64,000 nucleotides of DNA from CAILUG01 sp903844415. Its GTDB lineage: Bacteria > Pseudomonadota > Gammaproteobacteria > Pseudomonadales > Pseudohongiellaceae. The stretch is from NCBI GenBank assembly GCA_947477655.1, contig CANJTS010000001.1, positions 310,001 to 374,000 on the forward strand, read 5' to 3'. This document shows, piece after piece, positions 25,378-34,235 of this stretch; within the stretch, counting starts at the first letter, position 1, and each line of letters begins with the position of its first letter. The position numbers were made by a program, and so were the translations under genes. The notes beneath the pieces are model-generated. The model made no database searches. It was given only the letters and a program-made list of their open reading frames with translations, and was not told where the DNA came from.

Positions 25378-27513
25378 TTACAGCAAATCTTTGATAATCG
25401 ATGGCGTTATGAAGATTAGCAGTTCAGTTTTGGTTTCGGAATTTTCAGTGCGCTTGAAAATATTACCCACATAAGGCAGATCTCCAAGTAGTGGAGTCTT
25501 GGATACGCTAGTCGTTACTTCTTCCCTGAAAACACCACCTAGAACTACTGTGTCTCCATCGTTTACCAGAACTCTAGTGTTGACCGAGTTTGTTGCAATC
25601 GCTGGCACACCACCAGAGCCGGGTACTACGGAATCCTGATGGATATCTAGCAACATTATTATTCTGCCATCAGGCGTTATTTGAGGAGTGACTTGCATCG
25701 ACAAGGCCGCGGTCACGAATTCAGTAGTTGAGCCTCCAGCAGTCCCACCAGCCTGAGCCTGATAGGGCACTTGAAGGCCCGACTCAATTCGGGCCATCTG
25801 CTGATCCTGTGTCGTAACTTTGGGCTGCGCTATGACTTCGCCATTGCCACTGGATTCCAAGGCGGCTAATTCAAGCTGCAGTAATCCACTGTTGCCAGCA
25901 TATCCAAGTGCAATCGATGATGTTGCAGCTGCCACGCCCAGATCAACAACTAACGCATCAGGAAAACCTGGGCTGGGCACAACACCACCAGCACTCAAGG
26001 CGTTGCTGAGATTAGTATTCGTGTTCATGCTGCCCGACAACACATATTGATCAAATGAATCCGGAAAGGTTTGTGCGCCTCCCCAACGTATTCCAAGTCC
26101 CTTACTAAAAGAGGTTGAAGCATTGACAATTCGCGCTTCAATTAACACCTGTCTTACTGGTATGTCTATACGAGCAATTAATGCCTTTACATCACTCAAG
26201 ACCGATGCGACATCTTGAATTATTAGGGTATTAGTGCGCACGTCAACGGCCGCACTGCCACGCTCTGAAAGAATGCTGCCATTCTCACCCTGTAACAAAA
26301 TGAGTAATTCAGAAGCTATTGCATAATTGATCTCAAAATATTCTGTTACCAATGGAGACAACGCATCCGTTTGCTGAGTAGATTCAAGTGCTTCTAATTC
26401 GAACGTGGCGATTTCCGCTGCTGGTGCAACATATAAAACATTACCCATCAAACGCTGATCAAGCGCACTCGAACGCAATACTAGATTCAGGGCCTGATCC
26501 CAGGGAACATTGTCTAGACGTAGCGTGATATTGCCAGTCACGTTGTCGCCGACTACCAGGCTAAAATTGTTGAAGTCTGCGAGAATTTGCAGAACTGCCC
26601 TTACTTCAATGTCTTGGAAATTTAATGAAATTCTTTCACCAGAAAAATTTGCAGCATTATCGCTGCCCGCTCCGCCTGAACTGACTGCAACAGGGATTAC
26701 ATTTACAAAATATTGACCGGCATTTTGATAAGCTAAATATTCGTATTGACCGGTAACTTCAGCCGACACCATGACGTTATTGTTTTCTATGTACATACTT
26801 ACAGACTGAACTGGAGTAGCGAAATCTGCGACATCTAAACGAACCTGCTGATCTGTATTAATTGCAAAATTCGTAAATTCCACTTCCAGACGCGTTCCAT
26901 TCTTGCTAATCGTGGTTACAACCTCCTCTTTAGCAACATCAAGAATAATTTGCCCTGAATTGTCATCTCCCCTCCGAAAGTCCAGACCAGTGATATCATT
27001 TCCTCTTAAAGCTGGCGCAGAAAAAGCTCTCAGATTTTCATTAGGGTTTTGGGCACTGGCGCTTGGTGCTGCAGCGGAAAGCACACTCCCGGTCGAAGTA
27101 CCTAGTGTTTCGTCACCAACAACCACAAATAATGAATTACCCTGCACTCGCGTTGTATAGGAAGTTGTACCATTCAAATTTATCACCATGCGTGTTCGAC
27201 CTTGAGCTTCCAAAATCATTACACTGTCTGCGCCACTAAACTCCAAGGGGAAACGCCTCTGTGCTAACTCGCTGGTGACATCGGTAAAGTCCATAGTGAT
27301 TCGTGTTGGATCATTAATCACGAAGACTTCGGGCATAGGCGGAACAGCACTGAAAGCAAGCTCAATCTCAAACTGAGAACCCGACAAGGAAACAAATTCG
27401 ACATCCTGCAGCATTACTTGTGCCAGCCCAGCATTGGCAGACAAGGCAGCAAATAAACCACTAAGAATTAACCCAAGCGTCGGAATATTTTTCTTTATGC
27501 GTGCAAAAATCAT
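25378..27513 (-). CDS. pilQ: Type IV pilus outer-membrane secretin PilQ
   Basis: Outer-membrane channel through which the type IV pilus fibre is extruded. About 711 aa with a signal peptide (KNIPTLGLILSGLFAALSANA). Two AMIN-type domains occupy the first 300 residues (for example VFVINDPTRITMDFTDV and IENNNVMVSAEV). A secretin/TonB short N-domain (ISLNFQDIEVRAVLQILADF) and a NolW-like N1 domain (VDVRTNTLIIQDV) follow. The secretin core has VLIEARIVN, VIAQPKVTTQD and the end VVLGGVFREEVTTSVSKTPLLGDLPYVGNIFK. ATG 27513 has GGAG seven bases upstream; ATG 27561 and a start at 27594 are in frame but lack a good site. Last gene of the pilMNOPQ run. Confidence 0.94.
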   Translation of the reverse strand: MIFARIKKNIPTLGLILSGLFAALSANAGLAQVMLQDVEFVSLSGSQFEIELAFSAVPPMPEVFVINDPTRITMDFTDVTSELAQRRFPLEFSGADSVMILEAQGRTRMVINLNGTTSYTTRVQGNSLFVVVGDETLGTSTGSVLSAAAPSASAQNPNENLRAFSAPALRGNDITGLDFRRGDDNSGQIILDVAKEEVVTTISKNGTRLEVEFTNFAINTDQQVRLDVADFATPVQSVSMYIENNNVMVSAEVTGQYEYLAYQNAGQYFVNVIPVAVSSGGAGSDNAANFSGERISLNFQDIEVRAVLQILADFNNFSLVVGDNVTGNITLRLDNVPWDQALNLVLRSSALDQRLMGNVLYVAPAAEIATFELEALESTQQTDALSPLVTEYFEINYAIASELLILLQGENGSILSERGSAAVDVRTNTLIIQDVASVLSDVKALIARIDIPVRQVLIEARIVNASTSFSKGLGIRWGGAQTFPDSFDQYVLSGSMNTNTNLSNALSAGGVVPSPGFPDALVVDLGVAAATSSIALGYAGNSGLLQLELAALESSGNGEVIAQPKVTTQDQQMARIESGLQVPYQAQAGGTAGGSTTEFVTAALSMQVTPQITPDGRIIMLLDIHQDSVVPGSGGVPAIATNSVNTRVLVNDGDTVVLGGVFREEVTTSVSKTPLLGDLPYVGNIFKRTENSETKTELLIFITPSIIKDLL

Positions 27514-27645
27514 CCTAATGCTCCGGCTAAAGTTGTATTTTTTAATGTCGCAACCTTGCATTCCATAAACTCTTTTGTTACGCCATGTTCGCAAACGAAC
27601 TAGCTACATTAAACTGGCTATCCAGGAAAAAATTATTACAAAATA

Positions 27646-28182
27646 CTATTGTTTAATCGAAATAATTTGTGGTCGCTCAACCCAGCCACCATTACCAGTA
27701 GGCACAATTTCCATCATTTCAATTTGAGCGTCTGTGACCGCAACAATACGGCCGTGGTTACGACCTGCATAATTGCCAATAGTTACCCTACTGATATTGG
27801 CGGTTTCATCCCTAATTAAAGCCCAAACAACCCCTTGCTTGGAAAGCACTCCCACCATACTCAAATTTTCGATGGCAAAACCTTCCAAATATTCTTTTGG
27901 CCTAGTTTCATCAGGAATTACTTCTTTAGCTTGTTGGTTACGCATCGCAAGGGAAGAATCCACCGGCACATCGAACGGACCACGCAGACTCGCGGCACTA
28001 TAAGTAAAGGTTTCATATCTAACAAATTCGGGCATTGCTTCTATTTTGCCTGCCGGACGATTAACAATCGATTGTGCATAATCTTGTATCTCAATCATAT
28101 CTTCGTTATTTGAGCAGGCAGTTATTGTCAATGCCAAGCACAAGCTAATACACACCTTTGAAAGTAATTTGGTTTTTCTCAT
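27646..28182 (-). CDS. pilP: Type IV pilus inner-membrane lipoprotein PilP
   Basis: Lipoprotein that links the PilNO inner-membrane pair to the PilQ secretin. About 178 aa. From ATG 28182 it has a lipoprotein signal peptide (LLSKVCISLCLALTITAC) with a lipobox at TITAC, Cys23. The C-terminal beta domain has VGVLSKQGVVWALIRDETANISRV, the usual PilP core, and ends with a short basic tail. ATG 28209 is in frame but would give an unusually long n-region and overlap pilO. It lies 13 bp downstream of pilO. Confidence 0.9.
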   Translation of the reverse strand: MRKTKLLSKVCISLCLALTITACSNNEDMIEIQDYAQSIVNRPAGKIEAMPEFVRYETFTYSAASLRGPFDVPVDSSLAMRNQQAKEVIPDETRPKEYLEGFAIENLSMVGVLSKQGVVWALIRDETANISRVTIGNYAGRNHGRIVAVTDAQIEMMEIVPTGNGGWVERPQIISIKQ

Positions 28183-28195
28183 AACGGGTGTGCGA

Positions 28196-28846
28196 TTACT
28201 GCGCTCCATCTACTTCATCCGAGATATAACGATAGGTTTTAGCAGTTATACGCATACTCAACTCGTTACTATTCTCCCCGGCTTCAATAGTGAAATCATG
28301 CAGAGTTACGATACGGGATAAACTGGCAACCCCACTGACAAACGCACCAAAATCGTGAAAGCTCCCCGTAACTGAAATGTTGATAGGCAGTTCCACATAG
28401 AACTCTTGGGTAAGTTCATTTTCCAATTGAATGCTGGAAAACTCCAAACCACTACCCAAACCAGTAAAAGTAATGTCTTCCAACAAGCCGGGGACTTCAG
28501 TTTTACCTGGCAACTGACCTAATAAATCGCCAAATAAATCTTCCATCTCAACCATTTGAGCGCTGTAGACCTGAAGATTTGATGCCAGCACTGCTTTTAA
28601 TTCCAAATCCGCCCTGAGACCCACTTCTTCTGCAACGACTTTGCTAAGCGCGACTTGTAAATTTTTTATATGAAACCAATAACCTGCCCCTACACATCCA
28701 CTAAATACTAACGTCACCAACAAGGCCCTAACTGCCGCCGGCCAAATACCAATAGAGTCTGGGTTATTAAGATTGTTCCAATCAAATGTTTTTAATTCAT
28801 TAACATTTCGCTGTCCAAACTTTTTAACCTCGGCAACAGTAATCAT
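28196..28846 (-). CDS. pilO: Type IV pilus alignment protein PilO
   Basis: 216-aa inner-membrane protein of the pilus alignment subcomplex with PilN. A cytoplasmic segment of about 35 residues is followed by one membrane helix (AAVRALLVTLVFSGCVGAGYW), a coiled coil (NLQVALSKVVAEEVGLRADLE), and a periplasmic ferredoxin-like domain starting near TEVPGLLEDITFTGLGSGL, a pattern typical of PilO. Its start overlaps the pilN stop by 4 nt. Confidence 0.92.
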   Translation of the reverse strand: MITVAEVKKFGQRNVNELKTFDWNNLNNPDSIGIWPAAVRALLVTLVFSGCVGAGYWFHIKNLQVALSKVVAEEVGLRADLELKAVLASNLQVYSAQMVEMEDLFGDLLGQLPGKTEVPGLLEDITFTGLGSGLEFSSIQLENELTQEFYVELPINISVTGSFHDFGAFVSGVASLSRIVTLHDFTIEAGENSNELSMRITAKTYRYISDEVDGAQ

Positions 28847-29442
28847 TGCGCAAGACCCTCAGTCGCTTCTAGCTCTTGACCAGGAGTAGTGACTTTAACG
28901 GTTAACTGAAATTCGTTTTGAACAGACTCTTGAGCCCCCGCATCATTTATCGCGCCAGGCAAAGCATTCACTTGACGCAAATCAGGGTCAGCAAACCATT
29001 TTGATGCATCTAAATCACGCATTAGTGCAGAAATCCTATTGTTGGACTCAGCAACACCTTCAAGTGAAATACTATCTCCCGTACGAATTATTGAGTTGTA
29101 ATAAACTCCCTCTGGCAGCGATCTGACCAACTCATCAAATAACCTTACAATTATCGGACGTGTTCCCTGTAAGCCTTGTATAACCGCCATTCGTTCTGTC
29201 AAAGCAGCTTTCTGTTCGCGTAATAATTTGATTTGCACCAACTTCTCGTCCAAAAGCACAATTTGCTGGCGCAAATATTCATTCAAGGCAGCCTGATTAT
29301 TGATACTAGCGTTCACAACACGATCACTAAGACCCAACAAGGCAACAGCAATACCAGCTGCTACGCCCAAACTTATAAAGAAACTTTTTTTATGCTCTTC
29401 ACGTTTGCGTTCGCGCCAAGGTAATAGATTAATGTTAGCCAT
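28843..29442 (-). CDS. pilN: Type IV pilus assembly protein PilN
   Basis: Inner-membrane partner of PilO that binds PilM through its cytoplasmic tail. About 199 aa. From ATG 29442 the N-terminus is MANINLLPWRERKREE, the conserved INLLPWR motif docking into PilM. A membrane helix follows (FISLGVAAGIAVALLGLS), then a coiled coil and a periplasmic Fim-type domain with LVRSLPEGVYYNSI. The start overlaps the pilM stop by 8 nt. A start at 29469 would add residues before the MANINLLPW motif and is unlikely. Confidence 0.93.
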   Translation of the reverse strand: MANINLLPWRERKREEHKKSFFISLGVAAGIAVALLGLSDRVVNASINNQAALNEYLRQQIVLLDEKLVQIKLLREQKAALTERMAVIQGLQGTRPIIVRLFDELVRSLPEGVYYNSIIRTGDSISLEGVAESNNRISALMRDLDASKWFADPDLRQVNALPGAINDAGAQESVQNEFQLTVKVTTPGQELEATEGLAQ

Positions 29443-30502
29443 TGCCAAAGCCTCGCATGGCAAGACCACTTGCCATCAACAACGAGGCCGCATCATTTTT
29501 TAATTGGGCGATGTTGACCTTACTGCCGACTTTCATCTTGGCAAAGGGATTCGCGACTACAGTCCGGGCTGATAATGCCTCCTGCAGTTCGGCAACAAGC
29601 CCCGTTATTGGAGCAATACCACCGGCCAAAACAATTAAATCAACATCATGGTATTGACTGGAAGAAAAAAAGAATTGCAACGCCCTACTAAGCTGCTCTG
29701 TTAATTCTTCCTTGAAGGGCTCAAGCACATCAGTTTGATAACTTTGCGGCAAAGATCCCGCTTTGATTGATGCTTCAGCTTCAGATTGTGACATAGCATA
29801 ATTACTTTGAATTGCACTGAGTAATCGCGCACCCCCAAAAACCAGCTCCTTCGTATAGATAGACGCTCCATCTTTTAGAATGTATAAAGTGGTCACTAGG
29901 GCGCCAATATCCATTATGGCTACAATTCCCTCGCTAGACAGATCCATCTGTGTACACAAAAGATTAAAAGCACGCTCCATGGCAAAAACTTCAATATCTA
30001 CAACTTTGACTTCATAACCACCCATCTGTAGGGCATCAATACGTAATTCGACATTTTCTTTCTTACAAGCTGCAATTAATACCTCTACCATCTCATCATT
30101 TTTTCGAGAAGGTCGCTGTATTTCAAAATCTATCATCACTTCAGACAGAGGGTAAGGTATGTATTTATCCGCTTCTGCAGTAATTTGGCTTTCCATCTCT
30201 GCGTCACTTAAACCAGCCTTCATCTCGATTATTTTCGTGATCACCGCTGAGCCAGACACAGCTACAGCAGCCTGGATTGAGGAAGGCTTCACCAAAGTGG
30301 AAATTTTTTGAAACACCTCCCCAACCAAATCCAGATTGGCAATGCTCTTCTCAACCACGGCACCATCTGGCAATTGCCGACTGATATAGTGCTCAACTTT
30401 ATAGTTGTCACCTTGTTTGCTTAATTCCAACAATTTTATCGAGTTGGAACTAATATCAATGCCCAACAATGCTGTTGATTTTTTCTTTAAAAAGTCGAGC
30501 AA
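29435..30502 (-). CDS. pilM: Type IV pilus assembly ATPase-like protein PilM
   Basis: 355-aa cytoplasmic actin-fold protein of the pilus assembly platform. It begins with LLGIDISSNSIKLLELS, the first phosphate loop of the FtsA/actin family. It also has VDIEVFAMERAFNLL and AIMDIGALVTTLYIL (second loop), then LIVLAGGIAPITGL near the C-terminus. The only reasonable start is a TTG at 30502, with GGAG seven bases upstream, an unusual start for this gene. It opens the pilMNOPQ operon. The promoter lies in the shared 366-bp region with ponA. Confidence 0.93.
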   Translation of the reverse strand: MLDFLKKKSTALLGIDISSNSIKLLELSKQGDNYKVEHYISRQLPDGAVVEKSIANLDLVGEVFQKISTLVKPSSIQAAVAVSGSAVITKIIEMKAGLSDAEMESQITAEADKYIPYPLSEVMIDFEIQRPSRKNDEMVEVLIAACKKENVELRIDALQMGGYEVKVVDIEVFAMERAFNLLCTQMDLSSEGIVAIMDIGALVTTLYILKDGASIYTKELVFGGARLLSAIQSNYAMSQSEAEASIKAGSLPQSYQTDVLEPFKEELTEQLSRALQFFFSSSQYHDVDLIVLAGGIAPITGLVAELQEALSARTVVANPFAKMKVGSKVNIAQLKNDAASLLMASGLAMRGFGNG

Positions 30503-30868
30503 AATTTAACTCCATTTAAACTGCAAGAAGGTCTAATCCTCTTGGCTTATAATCGACCCAGTCTCGTATAATCTTATTGAATAAAGTTGCACCAGAGGCC
30601 AAAGACGCAACTTGCTCACAATACACGCTAGCCAAATAAACTAGCCGTTTCATCAAATTATAATGTATTTTCTATAAATTACTTTAACAACAGGCAAGTA
30701 TATAAATATCCAAAACCACAAAACACACTATATAGTGGCTTTTGTTTTTAACAGCACTAGATAGATGGTTATTTGAGAAAACCGCTGAGTGTTTTAACTT
30801 GGATTCCCCTTCATAATAGATGCGGTTGTAGTTCCCTAGTACAATCCAATCTTTCTTTGCGTTGTTTC
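30503..30868. promoter_or_regulatory. Divergent pilM/ponA promoter region
   Basis: 366 bp between divergent pilM and the PBP1A gene. It is AT-rich and holds a perfect 12-bp palindrome CACTATATAGTG at 30726-30737, about 130 bp before the PBP1A ATG, which may be an operator or part of a promoter. Possible -10 hexamers on the pilM side are TTATAA near 30547-30552. No gene is seen here. Confidence 0.45.
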
Positions 30869-33274
30869 ATGAAACACTACATAGTGAATCAAGTTGCCAA
30901 ATTTCTGATCTGCATAGGTTTCGTGAGCCTTACGTGTGGCCTGTTGCTATCTACCAGTTTGTTTCTTTATTTATCCCCTAAACTTCCAAGCAAAGATTCC
31001 TATACCAATATTCGCCTTGAAAATCCTCTGCGCATTTTTACCAGAGATGGCAAGTTGTTGGCCGAATTTGGAAGCCGACGTAGCAATCCAGTCAAATACC
31101 AGGAAATCCCAACCCTTGTCACTCAAGCCCTGATATCCAGTGAAGACAAGCGGTTTTACAGCCATAACGGAGTCGACCTGCTGGGCCTTTTAAGATCTCT
31201 AGTGGGTATCATCACTTTTAATGATTGGGGTGGTGGTAGCACCATCACGATGCAGGTCACCAAAAACTTTTTTTTTGAAGGAGAATCTCCTTACTCCCGC
31301 AAGTTCAAAGAAATATTACTAGCAATAAAAATGGAAGGTGAACTTTCCAAGGAAGAAATCCTTGAGCTGTACCTAAACCGAACTTTTTTTGGTATCTCAG
31401 CCTATGGAATCGCCGCGGCATCTAGGCAGTATTATGACAAAGCCGTTCAAGATCTTACCCTGCCAGAAATAGCCACTCTTATCGGCATAATGCCTCGCCC
31501 TAATTCCTACAATCCGCTGGAATCACCAGAGCGGGCAAAAATAGAACGCGAGCGAGTTTTACGTCGAATGCGCGATCAGGACATGATCGATGAACCCACC
31601 TTTGTTTCGGCAATGAACAGCCCGGAAACTGCGGAGCGATATGGTCGGCAACCTGATCTAAATGCTGCATATGTAGCTGAGATGGTCCGACTAGAGATGG
31701 TAGAAAAGTATGGAGAGCTAGCATTAACAGATGGCTTTGAAGTGTATACAACTGTAGACAGCAAAATGCAGGTTGCTGCTGACAAGGCTTTAGTCGGTGG
31801 ACTTGAGAATTATGATCGCAACCATGGTTTTCGCGGCAGAGAAAATCACATGCGCCCATCTGATGATGGCAATATTTCCACCTGGCTAACAACTCTGAAT
31901 GCCACACCCACTATAGCGTCGCAGGTGCCTGCGTTTGTACAGTCGGTTGCAGAACATTCCATAACTGCAGTGCTTAAGACAGGCGAAACTGTGACTTTGG
32001 ATTGGGAGGGCTTGCGTTGGGCCAAACGATTTATCAATTCTAGTGCCTGGGGATCTTCGCCTCGATCTGCCACAGAAATTGCTGAAGTAGGTGATTTAAT
32101 CAGGGTAAAACTTAACTCTGAGGGGCAATGGATATTGGGCCAGGTTCCTGAAGTAAATGGCGGACTTGTATCGCTCGACCCCAAAAATGGAGCCATTCTG
32201 GCCTTATCTGGCGGTTACGACTTTGAGAGCAGTTCTTTCAACCGCATTACTCAAGCACAACGCCAACCAGGCTCCAATTTCAAACCATTTTTATACACAG
32301 CAGCACTAGAGAATGGTTACACAGCCGCCACTCTAATCAATGATGCCCCCCTAGCGCGCAGCGATTATCGTCCGGAAAACTTTGGCGGAGATTTTATGGG
32401 TCCGATACGACTAAAATATGCATTAACCCAATCAAAAAATCTTGTATCTCTACGCTTATACGACACTCTGGGAGAAGATGTAGTGCTGCCCTACATCGCA
32501 CGTTTCGGGTTTAGAGAAAATGAATTCCCCCGCAATGATCTCACTGTCGCCATCGGCTCACACGCAGTATTACCTTTGGAAGTTGTTAATGGATATGCAG
32601 TATTCGCCAATGGAGGCTATAAAGTAGAGCCTTACATTATTGAACGAATCATAAATTTTAATGATGGTGAAGTATACCGAGCTGCACCAGCCACTGTTTG
32701 TCAAAATTGTAGCTCTGATTCCGACACATCATCTCAACAAGCAACTTTAACTGATATTGAATCAGCCCCATTACCCATAGCTGGGCGTGTCATTGATGAA
32801 CGCGCTGCGTATATTATGAACAGCATTCTGCGCTCCGTTCTAATTGAAGGTAGTGCACGCGCTGTTAAACGCGCAATAGACCGCGATGATCTTGCTGGCA
32901 AAACAGGTACTACCAACGATCAAAAGGACCTGTGGTTTTCTGGGTTCAATGGCAACATTGTGACCACGGTTTATGTCGGCTACGACCAACCTCAAAACCT
33001 GGGCAGCTCCGAACAGGCAGCAACCGTTTCTATCCCCATTTGGGTAGATTTCATGAAAACCGTGTTGGAAGGGACTGAAGAAATCAGCATGAAGCAACCT
33101 GATGGTTTAGTGACTGTGCGCATCAATAGGGAAACAGGATTACTTGCCCTGCCTGATGAAGATGACGCAATTTTTGAAATTTTCAGAGCAGAAGATTTAC
33201 CCGCTTACCCAAACACCCCTGGCTCGAATGATGCCAAGAGTGATAGTCGTGAAGCTGCAGGCACTTTATTCTAG
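30869..33274 (+). CDS. mrcA: Bifunctional penicillin-binding protein 1A (transglycosylase/transpeptidase)
   Basis: Class A PBP that polymerises and cross-links peptidoglycan. About 801 aa from ATG 30869 (MKHYIVNQVAKF); the open frame extends up to a TTG at 30773 but that adds an unlikely N-terminus. One membrane anchor (LICIGFVSLTCGLLLSTSLF). The glycosyltransferase domain has SSEDKRFYSHNGVD and GGGSTITMQVTKN. The OB-like insert follows. The transpeptidase has SNFK in GSNFKPFLYTAAL, TQSKN (SxN) and KTGTTND (KTG). ponA next to pilM and rpmE/priA downstream matches Pseudomonas order. A terminator follows. Confidence 0.95.
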   Translation: MKHYIVNQVAKFLICIGFVSLTCGLLLSTSLFLYLSPKLPSKDSYTNIRLENPLRIFTRDGKLLAEFGSRRSNPVKYQEIPTLVTQALISSEDKRFYSHNGVDLLGLLRSLVGIITFNDWGGGSTITMQVTKNFFFEGESPYSRKFKEILLAIKMEGELSKEEILELYLNRTFFGISAYGIAAASRQYYDKAVQDLTLPEIATLIGIMPRPNSYNPLESPERAKIERERVLRRMRDQDMIDEPTFVSAMNSPETAERYGRQPDLNAAYVAEMVRLEMVEKYGELALTDGFEVYTTVDSKMQVAADKALVGGLENYDRNHGFRGRENHMRPSDDGNISTWLTTLNATPTIASQVPAFVQSVAEHSITAVLKTGETVTLDWEGLRWAKRFINSSAWGSSPRSATEIAEVGDLIRVKLNSEGQWILGQVPEVNGGLVSLDPKNGAILALSGGYDFESSSFNRITQAQRQPGSNFKPFLYTAALENGYTAATLINDAPLARSDYRPENFGGDFMGPIRLKYALTQSKNLVSLRLYDTLGEDVVLPYIARFGFRENEFPRNDLTVAIGSHAVLPLEVVNGYAVFANGGYKVEPYIIERIINFNDGEVYRAAPATVCQNCSSDSDTSSQQATLTDIESAPLPIAGRVIDERAAYIMNSILRSVLIEGSARAVKRAIDRDDLAGKTGTTNDQKDLWFSGFNGNIVTTVYVGYDQPQNLGSSEQAATVSIPIWVDFMKTVLEGTEEISMKQPDGLVTVRINRETGLLALPDEDDAIFEIFRAEDLPAYPNTPGSNDAKSDSREAAGTLF

Positions 33275-33300
33275 TTTTAAGTTAGATTAGGAATATTCAT

Positions 33301-33329
33301 AAAAAAACAGGCCTTGGCCTGTTTTTTTA
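33301..33329. terminator. Rho-independent terminator between ponA and rpmE
   Basis: A near-perfect inverted repeat AAAAAACAGGCC TT GGCCTGTTTTTT followed by a T run on the plus strand and preceded by an A run. It lies 27 bp after the PBP1A stop and 58 bp from the end of the convergent rpmE, so it can stop both. Confidence 0.93.
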
Positions 33330-33386
33330 TACATCTATGAAGATTCAACAACACTGCATTTGCGTAAGCTTTGACAGCGCAAAAAA

Positions 33387-33596
33387 TCAGACCTTGCGTT
33401 GGCCAAATCGCTTGTTGAATTTATCTACTCTCCCCCCAGTATCCAGTACCTTCTGTTTTCCAGTGAAAAACGGATGGCAGGATGAACATACGTCGATACG
33501 CATATCTTCAGCCAGAGTGGATCGGGTTTTGAATACATTACCGCAACCGCAGGTAACTGTAATATCTTCGTATTTAGGATGAATATCTGCTTTCAT
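33387..33596 (-). CDS. rpmE: 50S ribosomal protein L31 (zinc-binding type)
   Basis: 69-aa ribosomal protein of the large subunit, from ATG 33596 (MKADIHPKYEDITVTC). It has the zinc-ribbon cysteines of the C+ form: CGC near residue 16 and CSSC near residue 37, which could hold Zn2+. The KxxDIHPxY start, CHPFFTGKQK, and GGRVDKFNKRF end are standard L31. The frame could be read from 33629 but the extra residues do not match L31. No YkgM-type paralogue is seen in the window. Confidence 0.96.
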   Translation of the reverse strand: MKADIHPKYEDITVTCGCGNVFKTRSTLAEDMRIDVCSSCHPFFTGKQKVLDTGGRVDKFNKRFGQRKV

Positions 33597-33690
33597 GATT
33601 AGCCTCTTGCTTGGTATGCGCCAAGCCATTGCTTTATTTTTGTATATCGCTACTGGTCATCGCGATGCCAGCACCATATACATGCCATAA

Positions 33691-33716
33691 TTTTTAAAAA
33701 CTGCCTTAAAGGCAGG
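33691..33716 (-). terminator. Terminator after the chorismate mutase gene
   Basis: On the minus strand a stem CTGCCTT/AAGGCAG (33701-33715) is followed by TTTTTAAAA. It is 80 bp downstream of the aroQ-like gene and upstream of rpmE, so it would separate these two units. Confidence 0.75.
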
Positions 33717-33795
33717 GGAAAAAGAGCGCGCATTCTACCAGAAGACGAGTCTCTGACAAGCTCATTATCCCCGAGCTAGGTCAGCTTATCCTTAT

Positions 33796-34113
33796 TTATG
33801 ACTTGGAAATTGCTTTGGCATGAAAACTACGATGATTTTTCACAACTTCAATGAACACTTGTTGAAACAATTCTTGCACGAACTGGCCATTTAGGCCTTT
33901 TAGATCCGCCGAGAGCTGCAATCGCTGTAGTTTTTCCTGTTCCCGAACCGGATCTACAGAATCTAGACCATGTGTTGCCTTTAGTTGGCCCACTTTATTG
34001 GTAACTTCAAACCGACGCGCCAGTACCGTCAAAATTTCTTCATCAATGCTATCTATAGTGTCACGTAAAAATCCGAGTTCTTGTGGAACTTTTGACTTGG
34101 CTTTGGCTTGCAT
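33796..34113 (-). CDS. aroQ: Stand-alone chorismate mutase, AroQ class
   Basis: 105-aa all-helical enzyme that rearranges chorismate to prephenate. The first helix ELGFLRDTIDSIDEEILTVLARRFEVTNKVGQLKATHG shows the conserved R11-, D-, and K-type residues of AroQ (RDTIDSID, LARRFE, VGQLK). The second half has PVREQEKLQRL and the C-terminal helix with QELFQQVFIEVVKNHR. No prephenate dehydratase or dehydrogenase domain is fused, and the protein has no signal peptide. An unrelated pathway context (ribosomal protein, PriA) suggests a single gene rather than an operon. Confidence 0.85.
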   Translation of the reverse strand: MQAKAKSKVPQELGFLRDTIDSIDEEILTVLARRFEVTNKVGQLKATHGLDSVDPVREQEKLQRLQLSADLKGLNGQFVQELFQQVFIEVVKNHRSFHAKAISKS

Positions 34114-34235
34114 GGAAGTACTTGCTCCAGGTTATAGACCCTGCGAGGGGGGGGGTGCCCGCAGCATGGCATTCAAAACAGGTTCCCTATATTATTGCGG
34201 TCAGCTCTTTCACTCAACAATGAATCCCTACTGTT

